Program-made: the position numbers and the translations under genes
Part shown: positions 43,614 to 54,450 of the stretch, in pieces
How the letters are laid out: every line of letters begins with the position of its first letter
Numbering within the stretch: the stretch's first letter is position 1
Assembly (NCBI GenBank): GCA_900618795.1
Contig: UYJD01000015.1
Coordinates: 441,034-505,033, forward strand
DNA: 64,000 nt
Source: Cyanodermella asteris
Lineage: Eukaryota > Ascomycota > Lecanoromycetes > Ostropales > Stictidaceae
Reading direction: 5' to 3'
Notes under the pieces: model-generated
Seen by the model: the letters and a program-made list of their open reading frames with translations, nothing else
Databases searched by the model: none
What the model was told of the DNA's origin: nothing

Positions 43614-46600
43614 GACGTGTCGAGGACCAGCAGATTCGTGAGCCTAAGCCCTCGGATCGGCGTTGCAGCCTCACCAGCTGTCTCAGCAAAGCCTCGTCTA
43701 GATAATCCTCCTCTTGCTGATCTTTGTGGGGCACGCGAATTGTCAGTCACGGATAGATAAGCGGCTGGGTAATTGCAGCAGAAGGGAGGCTGTGATCAGA
43801 GAGCTTGTGAGAGCGTGAAAGTTAGGTCAACCAGTTGTATTGCTCGCTATCTCAAGAATGTGGGTCCGTCCTGCAAACAATCTGTACAGTTTAAAATAGC
43901 AACACAATTCAGATAACAGCCTGCGAGATCTGCAGTCATGTGAGACGATAGTCGACGCGCCTAGCTTGAGATCTTCTGCCGTGGGGGTGGACACAGGGGC
44001 TGTGTTTCTTGTGTGCTGTGAGCGGATGCTTTGTTGAAGGTTAGAGCTGTCGAGAAGCCGGTCTGTGCTCCGCCTTGACGTTCTGCTGAGTCAGCATTCG
44101 GCCGCTTCGGGTCAATCCGCAATTCAGACTTCTGTCCAACCAACCCTGCATGATAGACAGAAGTTTCAATAAAGTCAATTCATCTGGTCTCCATACGTTC
44201 GGAGGATACCTTCTACGTACGCGATCGTCTCGAGATCATCGCTGCGCCTTGCCATCTTCATCACCGCTATCACCTACCACGACGGCCTAATGGAAGATAA
44301 TCCCGCATGTGAGGCGGAGAGTCGCAGAATCCTTTCTGTGCAATGACGACGTCGTACGTTAGACAACAAGCGATGGGTCAATTGACGCGCAAGCTTGTCC
44401 AACGCATGATAGTTTGTACAGCGAGATTCCAAACAGCTTGACCCGAATATCGAAGTTGTGCGTCACCACGCAGCCCGGTTCGATCCTGCCGAGCAGACCG
44501 TGTTCAAACCGGCGGTGAATGTTTGGGGTCTCCTTGAACAATGTCAGAAGTGTGATATTCTTCTCAGTGCACGCCTTGGTTCTGCCGCCGAGAACAGGCA
44601 GGGTATTGCTCATCTTCCTTGAGTTTTCAGGATTTTGAAACCTTCTGTCTGGGCGGTGGGTATCCGCTTCCAAGCCGAGGACTTCCACGTCGGGATCAAT
44701 AGCTCAGGCTTTCGCGTCAATGATGATACTTCAAGGATAAAGAAAGCCGCTAAGCCGCAGACTAGCCTGGAAAAAACCCCGCGGCAAAGTCGTTCCGACG
44801 GCAGGATGCAAATGTTGGGATTCTTGATCAAGGCTCGCACCCGAGGCATCTAATGAGCCTCAGCAGCGGTCACAGGGCCAAAAGTGGCCCAAGGTTCGTT
44901 TTGACGAAAATTCCCAATCCTACTTTGTCAATTATGGATGATTCACCGGAAGAATCCGTCCGGTGACATTCTAGTACAAACGTCCTTGAATAAGAGTGTC
45001 GTGGTTGGTGTCAAGGTCTGTAGTTCCCGCATCGAGTAAGCCAAATACGATCTGCCGCGGCCTTTTTTCTGACTGAAGTCTCGACCAGGGGCTGTAGACA
45101 GCCCCGAAAGCTCGTAGGGCCGCAATCTCGCAGCGACCTGGTGAAAAGGCAGTCCGCCGGCCCTGGAAAGTGGGATGGATTGCGTCTTGACTTGGCTGCC
45201 CAGAATTCTGATGACAGGCATGACACCAGCGCCCAGAAGGCCCAGCCGTGCTCCTGGACAGAGCGAGAAAGCATAAAGGTAAATACAGTATGCAGTCTTT
45301 GCCGAGAAACAGATCGAAACTAGCAATTGGAATAAGTTTTCTCTTCGGTTGACGAAGTTCTGATGCTCTTGGGAGCCTGTTCGTGCTAACGTCTCGACTT
45401 TGTTTGAACCAAGCTTTGTGTTTCAAGCCTTGAAATGAAGTCGATTGTTTGTCTGAATCTGCTTCCTCGCATTGAGATACATAACAGAACAAACCGGCAT
45501 CTTGCGAATGTGGATCAAGACCAGCTATGGTAGACCTACCGTTGCTGATGTACAAGCACAGGGCTGTATACTGAAGTCGAGATAAGTTGGATGCTGGGGT
45601 AAATTTCGGACCGACGGATGCAGGAGGAATGCAGTCGGTGCTCAAATGTTCACTATCAGCTCACGAAAGGATGGCTATAGCTAGAAAACTTTCGTGGTCG
45701 TATTGATACGAAACAGATTGTAGGCACCTCATCTGTGACGACGTGCTGATGCAGACAAGCTGGGCTAGGAGAACTGCTTCAAACTATAGATGCAGGAATA
45801 GCTGGCCTCGATCGTGACCAATGACCATTCTCCTCCGCATCTAGGGAGACGATACTCAAACACTGCGCAGTCACGGCTGGTTGATGACCTTCTCGCCTAG
45901 CCTTCCATAACAGCGAGCTCGATGCTGGTGGCCGGCACGAATGGTAAGGTTGGTGGGCATGCCAGTGCTAAGCTCTTCTCGCCGGGCCCACTTGGAGGAA
46001 GATGGAGCAAGAAGTCGGGGACCCCAGTCAGTCCCGGCTAGCTCCCTGCTAACTGGCACAAGGGCCGCGCCATCAAGACGCAGAGTCTGGGGAAATTAAC
46101 TCCCGATACAGGCATACTATCTTAGACCGAAGTGGTGTCATGGTCGATCAGAGTCGATCAACGGCCGCTGTCAGGCGTATCGTGCCGACCATCGGCCCGC
46201 TGAACCAAGTATCTATCCTGTCTCTGGCGCATTTCGATGAGTGGAGCAGACGAAGAGAGAAATGAGCTACGAGGGCGTGCGAGATTCCAGATGGGTTGGC
46301 AGCGCCCGCGGCCATTCAGGAAGCCCTTGAAAAAGGCCAAAATTGAGAGTCGTCAGCTTGTGCGGCGCAGTCCTGATCATCTACTGAGTACCGTGTGTGC
46401 TGTCTAGAGTCGAGCTGGCGTTGTCTAGACGGCGTCGAATACACTTCCAAGCGAGACGAACTGCTCAAGAGCGGGCTGCAGTTTGGGATAACCTGCTGCT
46501 TGAATCCTTCCCGTGGAATTGATGACCTGTAGACTGGCCAGAAGCGCGGGCCAGCCTCTACTCGTGCTGACCTTGTAAAACAGGAGCGCAGATTATGTGA

Positions 46601-47500
46601 CGGCTAACGGCATAATGACCAGCGAACCTCCAACCGACCTGACTCGAGCCTAGTTCCATACCGGTCACGGCTGTATCTGCTAGTACTCATCTGCTATAAA
46701 GCTGTCAGCCTGGCACACGCAGCTTTGTCCTCCTCGTCGGCCCTGTAAGTCAACTACAAGTAGTACAGCAAAGTCCTCCTTCCTCCAGTTTGTTGTCTCC
46801 CCAGGCCTTGTCTGCTGCATCTTGTGTTCACCTATCGTGCATAGATTGCATCAACCAGCTTTGCTATCATACTTCCTGTTCCCTGCGCTCGGTTGTTGCA
46901 CAAATATATTCGTGGAGAGAGTCTCCGGACAGCGCTCAGGCAAAGATCACCCTGCAGCTCTGTGACTGGACTTGCAGCCCTGCACAAAGGCACATATAAA
47001 GCCGGACACCTGACCAGTCATTGTCCTTAGCGACGCTTCTCTTCAGTCAATGTGATATCTCATACCAGACTATCATTGTCTAGATCGAAAGAAAATCGAT
47101 TCGATTGCTTCGTCGGCGACCAGAAATCATCCAAGACGCTGCAGCACACCATCAGGATACCGCCAGCAGCGGACGCTGGCCCGGTCTTATCAATAGCATT
47201 CAGTCCAGGCGTATCTCCTCGACGAAAATACCACAAAAAGGACGCGTTCACAAATATATATATACACATCGTACATCCGCCTCCGGATCCCACTTCACCT
47301 CAACCAAAACTCTCACCCCCCTCCATCCCACCCCTAGTGCCCATCACTAGATACCACCACCAGCACCACCACCATTGTAACAGGGTCTTCGGGAACGAGT
47401 TAACAAGCCTCGCCGTAGCTCTTCCCACGCGGATCTCAAATCCATCACATCAAAACCAAGCTCTGATTTTCCACCGAAATCATATACCACCACCTCCAAC
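43614..47500. other. 3.9-kb stretch without a supported gene
   Basis: The largest gene-free region. Open frames on the minus strand (44359-44688 and 44971-45645) begin with GTG or TTG and show no known domain. The last 500 bp before the SnoaL-like gene are CT-rich and A/C-rich, as in a fungal promoter or leader. No repeats or tRNA genes seen. Confidence 0.5.
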
Positions 47501-48085
47501 ATGCACGCCACCAAGCTCCAATACTCTCTCACCTCCCGCCCGAACCCAACACAGACACCACAATCCACAATGACCCCAAGCACAACCTCAACACCCCAAA
47601 CACCCTCCCCATCAACCTTCCTCGACCCCCTCTCCCTCCGCACAAACGCAACCGACCTCCTAACCTGCCTCAACAACCGCCACTTCCACCTCCTGCACCT
47701 CTTCCTCAGCCCCGACACCCTGACCTACAACACCGCCCCCATCACGCTCCCGGGCTACATTGACCAACTCCGATCCCTAATCTCCTCCGCCCCCGACCTG
47801 ACCTTCCGTCTCGCGCAGATCCTGGTCGATGCACCGGCCCGCCGCATCGCGGCCATGTTGGCTGTCGAGGGGACGCCGGTTGCGGGTGGGAGCTTTAGAG
47901 GGCATGAGGTGGCGAAAGCCGCAGGCAAGGACGGGGAGGAGGCCAAGGCGAGGAAGGTGAGGTATTTTGAGCAGGTGGTCTGGAGGGTGTATGAGGAGGG
48001 ACGGATTTGCGCGATTGAGAGTACGGTTGATGAGGAGGCGGTGGGGAGGCAGTGTGCGAGGAGAGGGAAAGCTGGCAAGGCGTGA
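47501..48085 (+). CDS. SnoaL/NTF2-like domain protein
   Basis: Single-exon, 194 aa. After a Ser/Thr/Pro-rich leader of about 40 residues, the segment LTCLNNRHFHLLHLFLSPDT, the short GYIDQLRSLI helix and the strands FRLAQILVDAPARRIAAMLA and VRYFEQVVWRVYEEGRICAI match the cone-shaped NTF2/SnoaL fold used by small fungal cyclase-like and ester-cyclase-like proteins. The leader could hold a weak mitochondrial signal, or the true start may be the Met at residue 24. The function is not predictable; many such proteins are stand-alone orphans. Codon use in the 5' part is heavily C-ending. Confidence 0.72.
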   Translation: MHATKLQYSLTSRPNPTQTPQSTMTPSTTSTPQTPSPSTFLDPLSLRTNATDLLTCLNNRHFHLLHLFLSPDTLTYNTAPITLPGYIDQLRSLISSAPDLTFRLAQILVDAPARRIAAMLAVEGTPVAGGSFRGHEVAKAAGKDGEEAKARKVRYFEQVVWRVYEEGRICAIESTVDEEAVGRQCARRGKAGKA

Positions 48086-48720
48086 GAATGATCTCTAGTG
48101 GACGATTTGCTGATCTGAGGCATTTGTAATGTTTCGATGCGGTTTTTGGGTTGGCCGATACTGGTGCCTGCCACCTGATACGACGTTACGATGCCGACGA
48201 TGCTTTGTTATTGAGGGTCTGATCGGACATGGAGATGGAGCAGATGCCCATTGCGTCCATGATTGTGAGGGTTTCGACATAGTTTACAGATGTATTACCA
48301 ATGAAGTACGATACCTCTCAGCCAGCCATTCGAAGTGGGCGACTTGCATGTCTGTGTTTCTGCAAGCGCCTGTGTTTAGATACTTGAGATGGTCAGACTT
48401 TGAAGCCAGATGAGTGTCCAACTCGATGGGTCTGGGATGCAATCGTAATGTCGACTCGTCTCGAATCGTATCTTCTGTGTTCAACCCCAGTCGAGACAGC
48501 CTTCTGGCTGTTGGCCTGTTGGCCTGTTCGCCTTACAATTAATTGACCAAGTGTCTAGTATCAGCTTGAAGACGCATATAATTTAATAACACACATCGCA
48601 ACGACGCCGGGCGCGAGAGCATCTCCTGGCACAAGAACGCTGCTTTCCCAGCCGTATCATTATAGTACAGGGTATACTTTCGTTTTTCAATCATGCAAAT
48701 TCATTTCCAATCGTCAAATA
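48086..48720. other. Convergent 3' spacer
   Basis: About 630 bp between the SnoaL-like and NASP-like genes. A short TTGGCCTG repeat occurs near 48510. No gene is seen. Confidence 0.5.
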
Positions 48721-50193
48721 TCACTCTTGCTTCGGTTTTTTGCCGGCCGTCTGGCCTGGAGCCTCAGCCGCATCCTCAGCCTTCCTCTTCTCGCCAGCTG
48801 CTGGCTTCTTCTTGACCAATCCAGACAGGTCATTGGCATTGCTCATTGCCGCAGCCAGCGTCGCCTTTTGCGTCTCAGCCGATTCTCCGATCATCGCACC
48901 AAGGATACCGGTCAGCTCAGAAGCGTCAGGTTGGGCTGCTGCTGCGTTGACGTTGACGGGCGGCTCCTTGAGCTCCTTCAGCCGTTGCTCCATGTCGCCT
49001 ACCATCTCCTTGACCTCGTCGATGCTCTTCTGCGTGACCTTCAATTTCCTCTCACCGTCTTGAACCTTCGACTCTGTAGCTTCGCCGCCAGCGCCAGAGA
49101 GTGCCTGCTCTTCGATGACGATTCGTTTTCGGCAGCTTTCAATCGCCTTCTCCATGTGATGTGCGGCTTCGTCTCGTAATTTCTGGTCTACCTTACCAAC
49201 CGTGCCTGGCTGGGGATTGCCCTGCTCATCCATGGCGGGTTCTATGGCCGAGAACTCCAGTGCCAGGGAAAGCTTGTAATGACCTTCTGCGATCAGGCTG
49301 CTCTCCTCGGGATAGAGCTCCTGCTTCATCTCGAGGGCTGATCGCAAGTCTGTCGCAGCGTCTGCGAAGCGCTCTGCTTCGAGGCTGATTTCGGCTTGCA
49401 GGTCGCGCGTGTCCGCCAATCGCTCTTTCAACTTTTTAACATCGATGACCGACTTGCCTACCCCGGCAGTATCGCCCTCAGTCTCTTGCCTCTTCTCGAT
49501 ATTTTCCAGCTCTGCGATCCGCTTCTCGAGCAACACTCGGGCAATGTCAAGCACCTCAAACGCATTCGAGAAGTCGTCCTCAGCGTCTCCCTCTTCTTCC
49601 TCTTCACCCTCTTCCTCGTCGTCCGAATCATCATAGTCCCCGTCTCCTTCGAATGTAAAGTAAGGCTTGCTCGCTATCGATTCCTTGCCATTTGTCTCCA
49701 CCTCCTTCCCCTTCCCTTTCGCCTTTTGCTCCTCCGTCTTGATCTCCTCCGGAATCTCCGACGTACCCTCTATCGCAGGCATCTCATCGACAGTGTCCAA
49801 CACCTTCACCACTGTCTCCCCATTCGGGCCCCTCGCGCTCCCACCTCCCACCATCTCACCCTCATCCTTCTTCTTCCTCTTCTTCTTGCCCTTCTCCTTC
49901 TCCTCTTTCGCGACTTTCGCACCTAGAACGTCGCTGTTTTCGACTGCCACGTGGTACAGACATCGGCCGTAGAGATAGAGTAGATCTGCGTTTTGAGTGC
50001 TCATCTCGCCATTGAGTTCCGCCTGTAGCTCCGTCGCGCGCGAGTATTCTTCCGCGGCACCAGAGTAGTCTTTCACGGCGTATTTGGCGGTCGCTTTCGC
50101 GATGAGGGCTTCGAGCTCCTCGGGCGATTTAGGGCCCCCGGTGAGCCCGGCGGCGGTGGGGGGCGCGTCGTCGGCACCTAGGGTCTGCGCCAT
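48721..50193 (-). CDS. NASP/Hif1/Sim3-family histone chaperone
   Basis: Single-exon, 490 aa. TPR protein of the SHNi-TPR family that binds H3-H4 and helps deliver histones (Hif1 in budding yeast, Sim3 in fission yeast). TPR1 lies near 24-60 (LIAKATAKYAVKDYSGAAEE). TPR2 is interrupted by a long acidic insert, including DDSDDEEEGEEEEEGDAEDD (about 190-210), a hallmark of the family for histone contact. Then come AFEVLDIARVLLEKRIAELE, LADTRDLQAEISLEAERFAD and the SHNi-type LYPEESSLIAEGHYKLSLAL. A lysine-rich nuclear-signal-like end (KRKAED, GKKPKQE) closes the protein. Confidence 0.92.
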   Translation of the reverse strand: MAQTLGADDAPPTAAGLTGGPKSPEELEALIAKATAKYAVKDYSGAAEEYSRATELQAELNGEMSTQNADLLYLYGRCLYHVAVENSDVLGAKVAKEEKEKGKKKRKKKDEGEMVGGGSARGPNGETVVKVLDTVDEMPAIEGTSEIPEEIKTEEQKAKGKGKEVETNGKESIASKPYFTFEGDGDYDDSDDEEEGEEEEEGDAEDDFSNAFEVLDIARVLLEKRIAELENIEKRQETEGDTAGVGKSVIDVKKLKERLADTRDLQAEISLEAERFADAATDLRSALEMKQELYPEESSLIAEGHYKLSLALEFSAIEPAMDEQGNPQPGTVGKVDQKLRDEAAHHMEKAIESCRKRIVIEEQALSGAGGEATESKVQDGERKLKVTQKSIDEVKEMVGDMEQRLKELKEPPVNVNAAAAQPDASELTGILGAMIGESAETQKATLAAAMSNANDLSGLVKKKPAAGEKRKAEDAAEAPGQTAGKKPKQE

Positions 50194-50455
50194 GTTGACT
50201 GAGGTTGCAACGGGTGATTCAATGCTTGCGACAAGGGTCGTAGTGAGTTCGAGATCGATACGAGGAGGGTGGGCAGGGGGTCAGCGTCTGAAATAACGAT
50301 CGCGAGGGTAGCCTGATGATTTAGTGAGAGGCTCAATCAAGCGTGACGCAGCGGCGGAGATGGAAGACGCGCCCGAACGCGTTTCGGTGCTCGAGCGTTT
50401 CAACACTTGGCTTTGGCCGGTCAATATCTACAACTCCTCGAATTACCTCTATTGA

Positions 50456-50863
50456 TCATGATATTTGCAAGATCCGATCTTCTGATCGACATCGAAACTC
50501 GAGAGCTGTTCTAATGTTTTCCTGAATCGTCTGCTTGAGAGCAGCTGTATCAAATTTGGAGCCTGACCGACTATGAAGCACCTTCCAAAGGTCTTTGCTC
50601 ATCGCGGTACGCAAACCTCTGTTCGAAAAACGTGCCAATAATGCCAGAACGATGTGCTTTTGATCCTGTATGATCTTTCCAATCAAGGCTTTGAAATTGG
50701 CGGCACACTTCGCTTGGTCGGGACATGGATCGATAGCAATCGGACACCATCTTTCCACCCAAAGCCACCAGCCGTCCTCTTTTTGACGACCACAGGCTAT
50801 CTGTCCTGCGCAACGAAAGTTTAAGCCTTCAAAGTGCTGCCACGCGTTTATCAAATGCCAACT
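50456..50863 (-). CDS. Unassigned coding-like segment
   Basis: An open frame of about 135 codons on the minus strand with protein-like composition (WQHFEGLNFRCAGQIACGRQ; KEDGWWLWVERWCPIAIDPC). It lacks an ATG, so it is either the 3' exon of a small gene or a relic. About 100 bp upstream, another coding-like stretch (RRFEAFTSRKTMSQARRTEQ, around 50940-51073) is on the same strand, but I could not find splice sites that join them in phase. Family not recognised. It sits between the NASP-like gene and the secreted four-Cys protein gene, both on the same strand. Confidence 0.35.
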   Translation of the reverse strand, partial: SWHLINAWQHFEGLNFRCAGQIACGRQKEDGWWLWVERWCPIAIDPCPDQAKCAANFKALIGKIIQDQKHIVLALLARFSNRGLRTAMSKDLWKVLHSRSGSKFDTAALKQTIQENIRTALEFRCRSEDRILQIS

Positions 50864-51273
50864 GCTATTTCATGTGGTGGTCCCTTAGCGATTATTCCAA
50901 GCTTTAGGAAAGAAAGCGTGGTAAGCCTGCAGCTGCATGGCTTTCGCTACCTGCTCTGTTCTCCGGGCCTGCGACATGGTCTTTCGGCTCGTGAAAGCCT
51001 CAAACCGGCGAGTCGATGCCTTTGTGAGCAGGTGGCAGGTCGAGTGCTCGACGAACGTCTTGGTAGCTTCCACGCGAGGTTGAAGTTTATATTACCAGCG
51101 ACGGTGCGTGCAAGGCCTATAGAAGCACGAGGCAGGTCATGTAAGAGAAGAAATGGATCGTTCTGCCCGTCTCTTACTTCCATGTGGTGCCCGTGCTCAT
51201 GCGTGCAGCTGTCTCAGTAATGTTTTCGCTTTGGCTCAAGTTAAATCTGATACCACTTCGAATCCTAGTCTAG

Positions 51274-52028
51274 TTACAGACAATGATCAAACGTCGCAGC
51301 ATACGAAATATTGTCAAACAAAGGCGCAGCCATCGCATTCAAACCCAGCCCACTCTGCAAAACCTGCACATTGACCTCTACCAGATCCTGAAATGTGTCC
51401 GGCATGTCAACGAAAGTGTACGCCTTTGACAAGACGAGCGCATCAGGCTTGTACAAGAGCTCATGCACGACCGTGGCTCCGGTCCAAGCCTTGACGCCCG
51501 TAAACTGGATTGTGCAGGGTTGCAAGACACCCAGAGGCGCCACAACTGTTTCGATGGCACAGACGAAGTACAGTGAGGTCAGGTTGAAGGAGACCACCGT
51601 GTCGTTGGCACGTTCGATATATGGTCGTCCGTTGACGAGTTGACCGACGAGGCCCGTGGTGATGGCGTTTGGCGGGGAGGGGACGGAAAGGCCGAGAAGG
51701 CCTCCCAGTGCGCCCGTGGCGTAGTTCCTGTTGAATGGGTCAGTATGACATTAAAGAGGAGATGACGGGGTATACTTACCAGGCGTTGTACTGCAGGGCG
51801 CCTTCTGGCTGGACTGGCCCTCCGATCACAGGGACGAGGCCGGTGAGTGGACTGGTGTTGTCAAACTGTGAGGGCGTGTCAGCTCATGGGGCAGGGTCTC
51901 TTTGTTTGTAATCATACCGTGTCGACATAACGAATGGTTCTCACGCAGCCAGAAGTTCTGTTGATGAATGGCAAAGCGGACGTGAGCGATGCCAGGAACG
52001 CGGTCACGATAAACTTGAGGCCATACAT
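51274..52028 (-). CDS. Secreted four-cysteine protein, unknown family
   Basis: Three exons: 51918-52028, 51780-51865 and 51274-51727; 216 aa. The introns (GTATGA...CACAG; GTAAGT...AACAG) join in phase at YVDT-FDNTSP and ALQYNAW-NYATGA. A signal peptide MYGLKFIVTAFLASLTSALP is clear. The mature protein has only four Cys (near 28, 139, 152 and the penultimate residue), several NxS/T sequons (FINRT, RANDT, FNLTS, DNISY) and no transmembrane helix, so it is likely an extracellular glycoprotein. It is Gly/Val/Leu-rich and probably beta-structured. I do not recognise the family; an effector or cell-surface role is only a possibility. A longer open frame upstream of the ATG has no signal-peptide logic and was not used. 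Confidence 0.78.
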
Positions 52029-54450
52029 GTTGAGTGCCCCGATGCTGCCGAGAAGAGACGGTAAGGATTCTTTCTCGTGGTTGCTAGGGGCAATCAAACT
52101 CCGCAGAAATGAAGAACATCTCAAGACTCATGTATCTTCTTTTGGGCTTCCAGGTCGTCGTGCCATCCTCCAGCACAGGCTGCATGCATCACTTGCAAGG
52201 GAAACCAGGGACAAATGACGTCCGCGCTCGTAGCATAAACGGAGCCTCGATGGCGAGTCATACCGCCAAGAGCTCGCTTTGAAGAGAAGACTCAGAGGCT
52301 GACAGCAGCGATAGTGCACACATAAGACAGACGATGACATGGCGTCTGCTAGAAAGAGATTCCTGCCAGCCATGGCGGTCGCACAAGACCCGCCTTCAGA
52401 TCTTCGGCCCATATGGCTGAGTGAGGGTTGGCCGATGTTCCCGCCTGCCAACCCAGCGCGTCCTGGACACACGGCACAGATATCATCGTTCAACGACATG
52501 TCTGGTCATCTGGTGTTCACAGGCAGGAATGTGGCGTCGATATTCCTCGGCTATAAGCGAAGTTCATTGTGAATTCGCGCCACATCTCACGTCCTGAAAG
52601 AATTCTGTTTTTCGGTATAGAGCCGTGAACGACTTCCGCGTCGGAATGTTCAGTGTCAATCAAGCTTGAACAGGCTTTTCGTCAATTGCGAGCGCGCCTA
52701 CCTGGTGGCATCATTGGCATAGCTCGAAAACACCAAATGCTAACTCCAAGAGCGCGGCAAGGCTCAATAGGGCCAGTCCACCTCGCATTGATGTGGAAAG
52801 CACCGAGTCCGAAGGACAAGGACACGTTTTGATTCAAACGATGCTCACGAGCCTCGTAAACATTCATAGTGCTCAGAACCAGTTTCCTCCCAGAAAGTGA
52901 AAGGGCCAGCAAATGGAGGTGTTTCAAGACTTTTAACGATTCCAGCTGAACAATAACGCGCTAGTGGCTAGTGATTGATTCCGTGCTGACGATCACACGG
53001 TGAGCTTCAGCTCAGCTCAACTCTGACAGCGAGGACAACGACCAGAATGCACTCCATAGGGTTGAAGCGGCTGACACAGAGACGCGATCTGTCCGGGAAC
53101 TGTGATTCGGTGAGACGATAGGTATGTGCTAGCCAATGCCCTTTCGGACAAGCACGAGAGTGGAGATTCTGGTTCTGAAATGACAGCATCACGTGACGAT
53201 AAATGTCTATGCGGGGCAACCGGCATTGCGTACCTGATTAAGTAGAGCCAGACAAGTACCTAAATAAGTCCCTGATCAGATATCTAATAACCCTGGCGTC
53301 AGTACCACGATAGGATATTTGTATTGTCGGTCTGGTCAAGTATTATACAAAGTGGGCTGATTCTGGTGGTCGGTCTTAGCATATGTGACCAAACGGAACG
53401 TGTCCCGGCCGGTGCTGAATCGAGTCGAATCTGGCAGGGTTCCGGGGCTGCTGCAGGGCAGCTGCAAATCAGCAGGGGAACGAGCAAGAGCAAGCTTTGG
53501 GCGTTTCAACCCAAGCTTACTTCTCCTATCTGTCTTCATTCGTTCCAGGGTCCTGGCCAGGTTGGAGACGGCTGCGACAAGGCAGAGATCCCGACAGTCG
53601 CCGTTCACGGTCGCATGGAAGCTTGCTAGCATGAAGTATAACAATTAACCGACATTGCCCGGGGGATAATATCGAGGAGACTGGCGATTGAGCCGGAGAT
53701 TGTTCTGGCTTTGGGGCGAACCCTTGGATGACGGCACCCAGATGCACGATACGCGATAAGATAGTCGATATAGAAAGTGGATACAACGACAGAAAGAGTG
53801 GAGACGATCTGGTTGGACGCAGTGAGTGTCTTAGACACGACTCGACCGTCTTTGTCTCCCAACAAACAGGTCTTCGTACCAGCAGCCCGCTCTCGCCTCC
53901 CATTCTGTCGTCTTAAACGCAACCCAATCTCGCCAGCAGCTCGACGACGAGGCGTGACACGTTGCCCTGGACGCGCAGACTGCAGTAGTAGGTTGGATCT
54001 TGTGAACGCCTCATCAGCTCATCAGCTCATTGGGTCGCGACCAGCTGCTGCGCATCGCGTGAGACTCAAGCTGACCCAACGCGCCTAGTCTTGTAGTGCT
54101 CACCAGGGGGGCTGTTCGTCAGTGTATCCTTCTTGCCATCGCTCCACGTCGCGCCATCATTACACCTCGCATCCTTCAGAATCTTTGAACACGAAGCTCA
54201 AGCCGAACGAGTGCGCGATACTGGTGCGTGTTGACGAGATAGAGTGCAGCCCCTCCGCAAGTGTCTGGTCGGTGTCTGTCCTGCTGCCACCCTGAAACCG
54301 CCGATCGCGCCCGCCGCCATGACAGGACGTTAAGGCGTGCCAGCACCCGACATCTCTCGACCTCCTCTTGTACGACCTCTAGCATAGGTACTGCTGTTTG
54401 TTACCCTTCGTCGACCATCGCCTCCTTTAGTTGTGCGTTGAGCCAGCGCC
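52029..54450. other. Divergent intergenic, 2.4 kb
   Basis: Between the 5' ends of the secreted-protein gene and the 577-aa unknown gene. Contains minisatellite locus 6 (53228-53300). Only short, domain-less frames otherwise. Confidence 0.5.
53228..53300 (-). repeat. Weak 12-bp minisatellite, locus 6
   Basis: On the minus strand GGGACTTATTTA, GGTACTTGTCTG and neighbouring TACTT units keep a near 12-bp step. This is the most degenerate member of the family. Confidence 0.45.

Noticed and set aside
44455-44510. GGTTCGATCC, resembling a Pol III B box
   Set aside because: No flanking T-stem pairing and no A box at a suitable distance.
44971-45645. 224-codon minus-strand frame
   Set aside because: Begins with TTG, no domain, composition like translated non-coding DNA.
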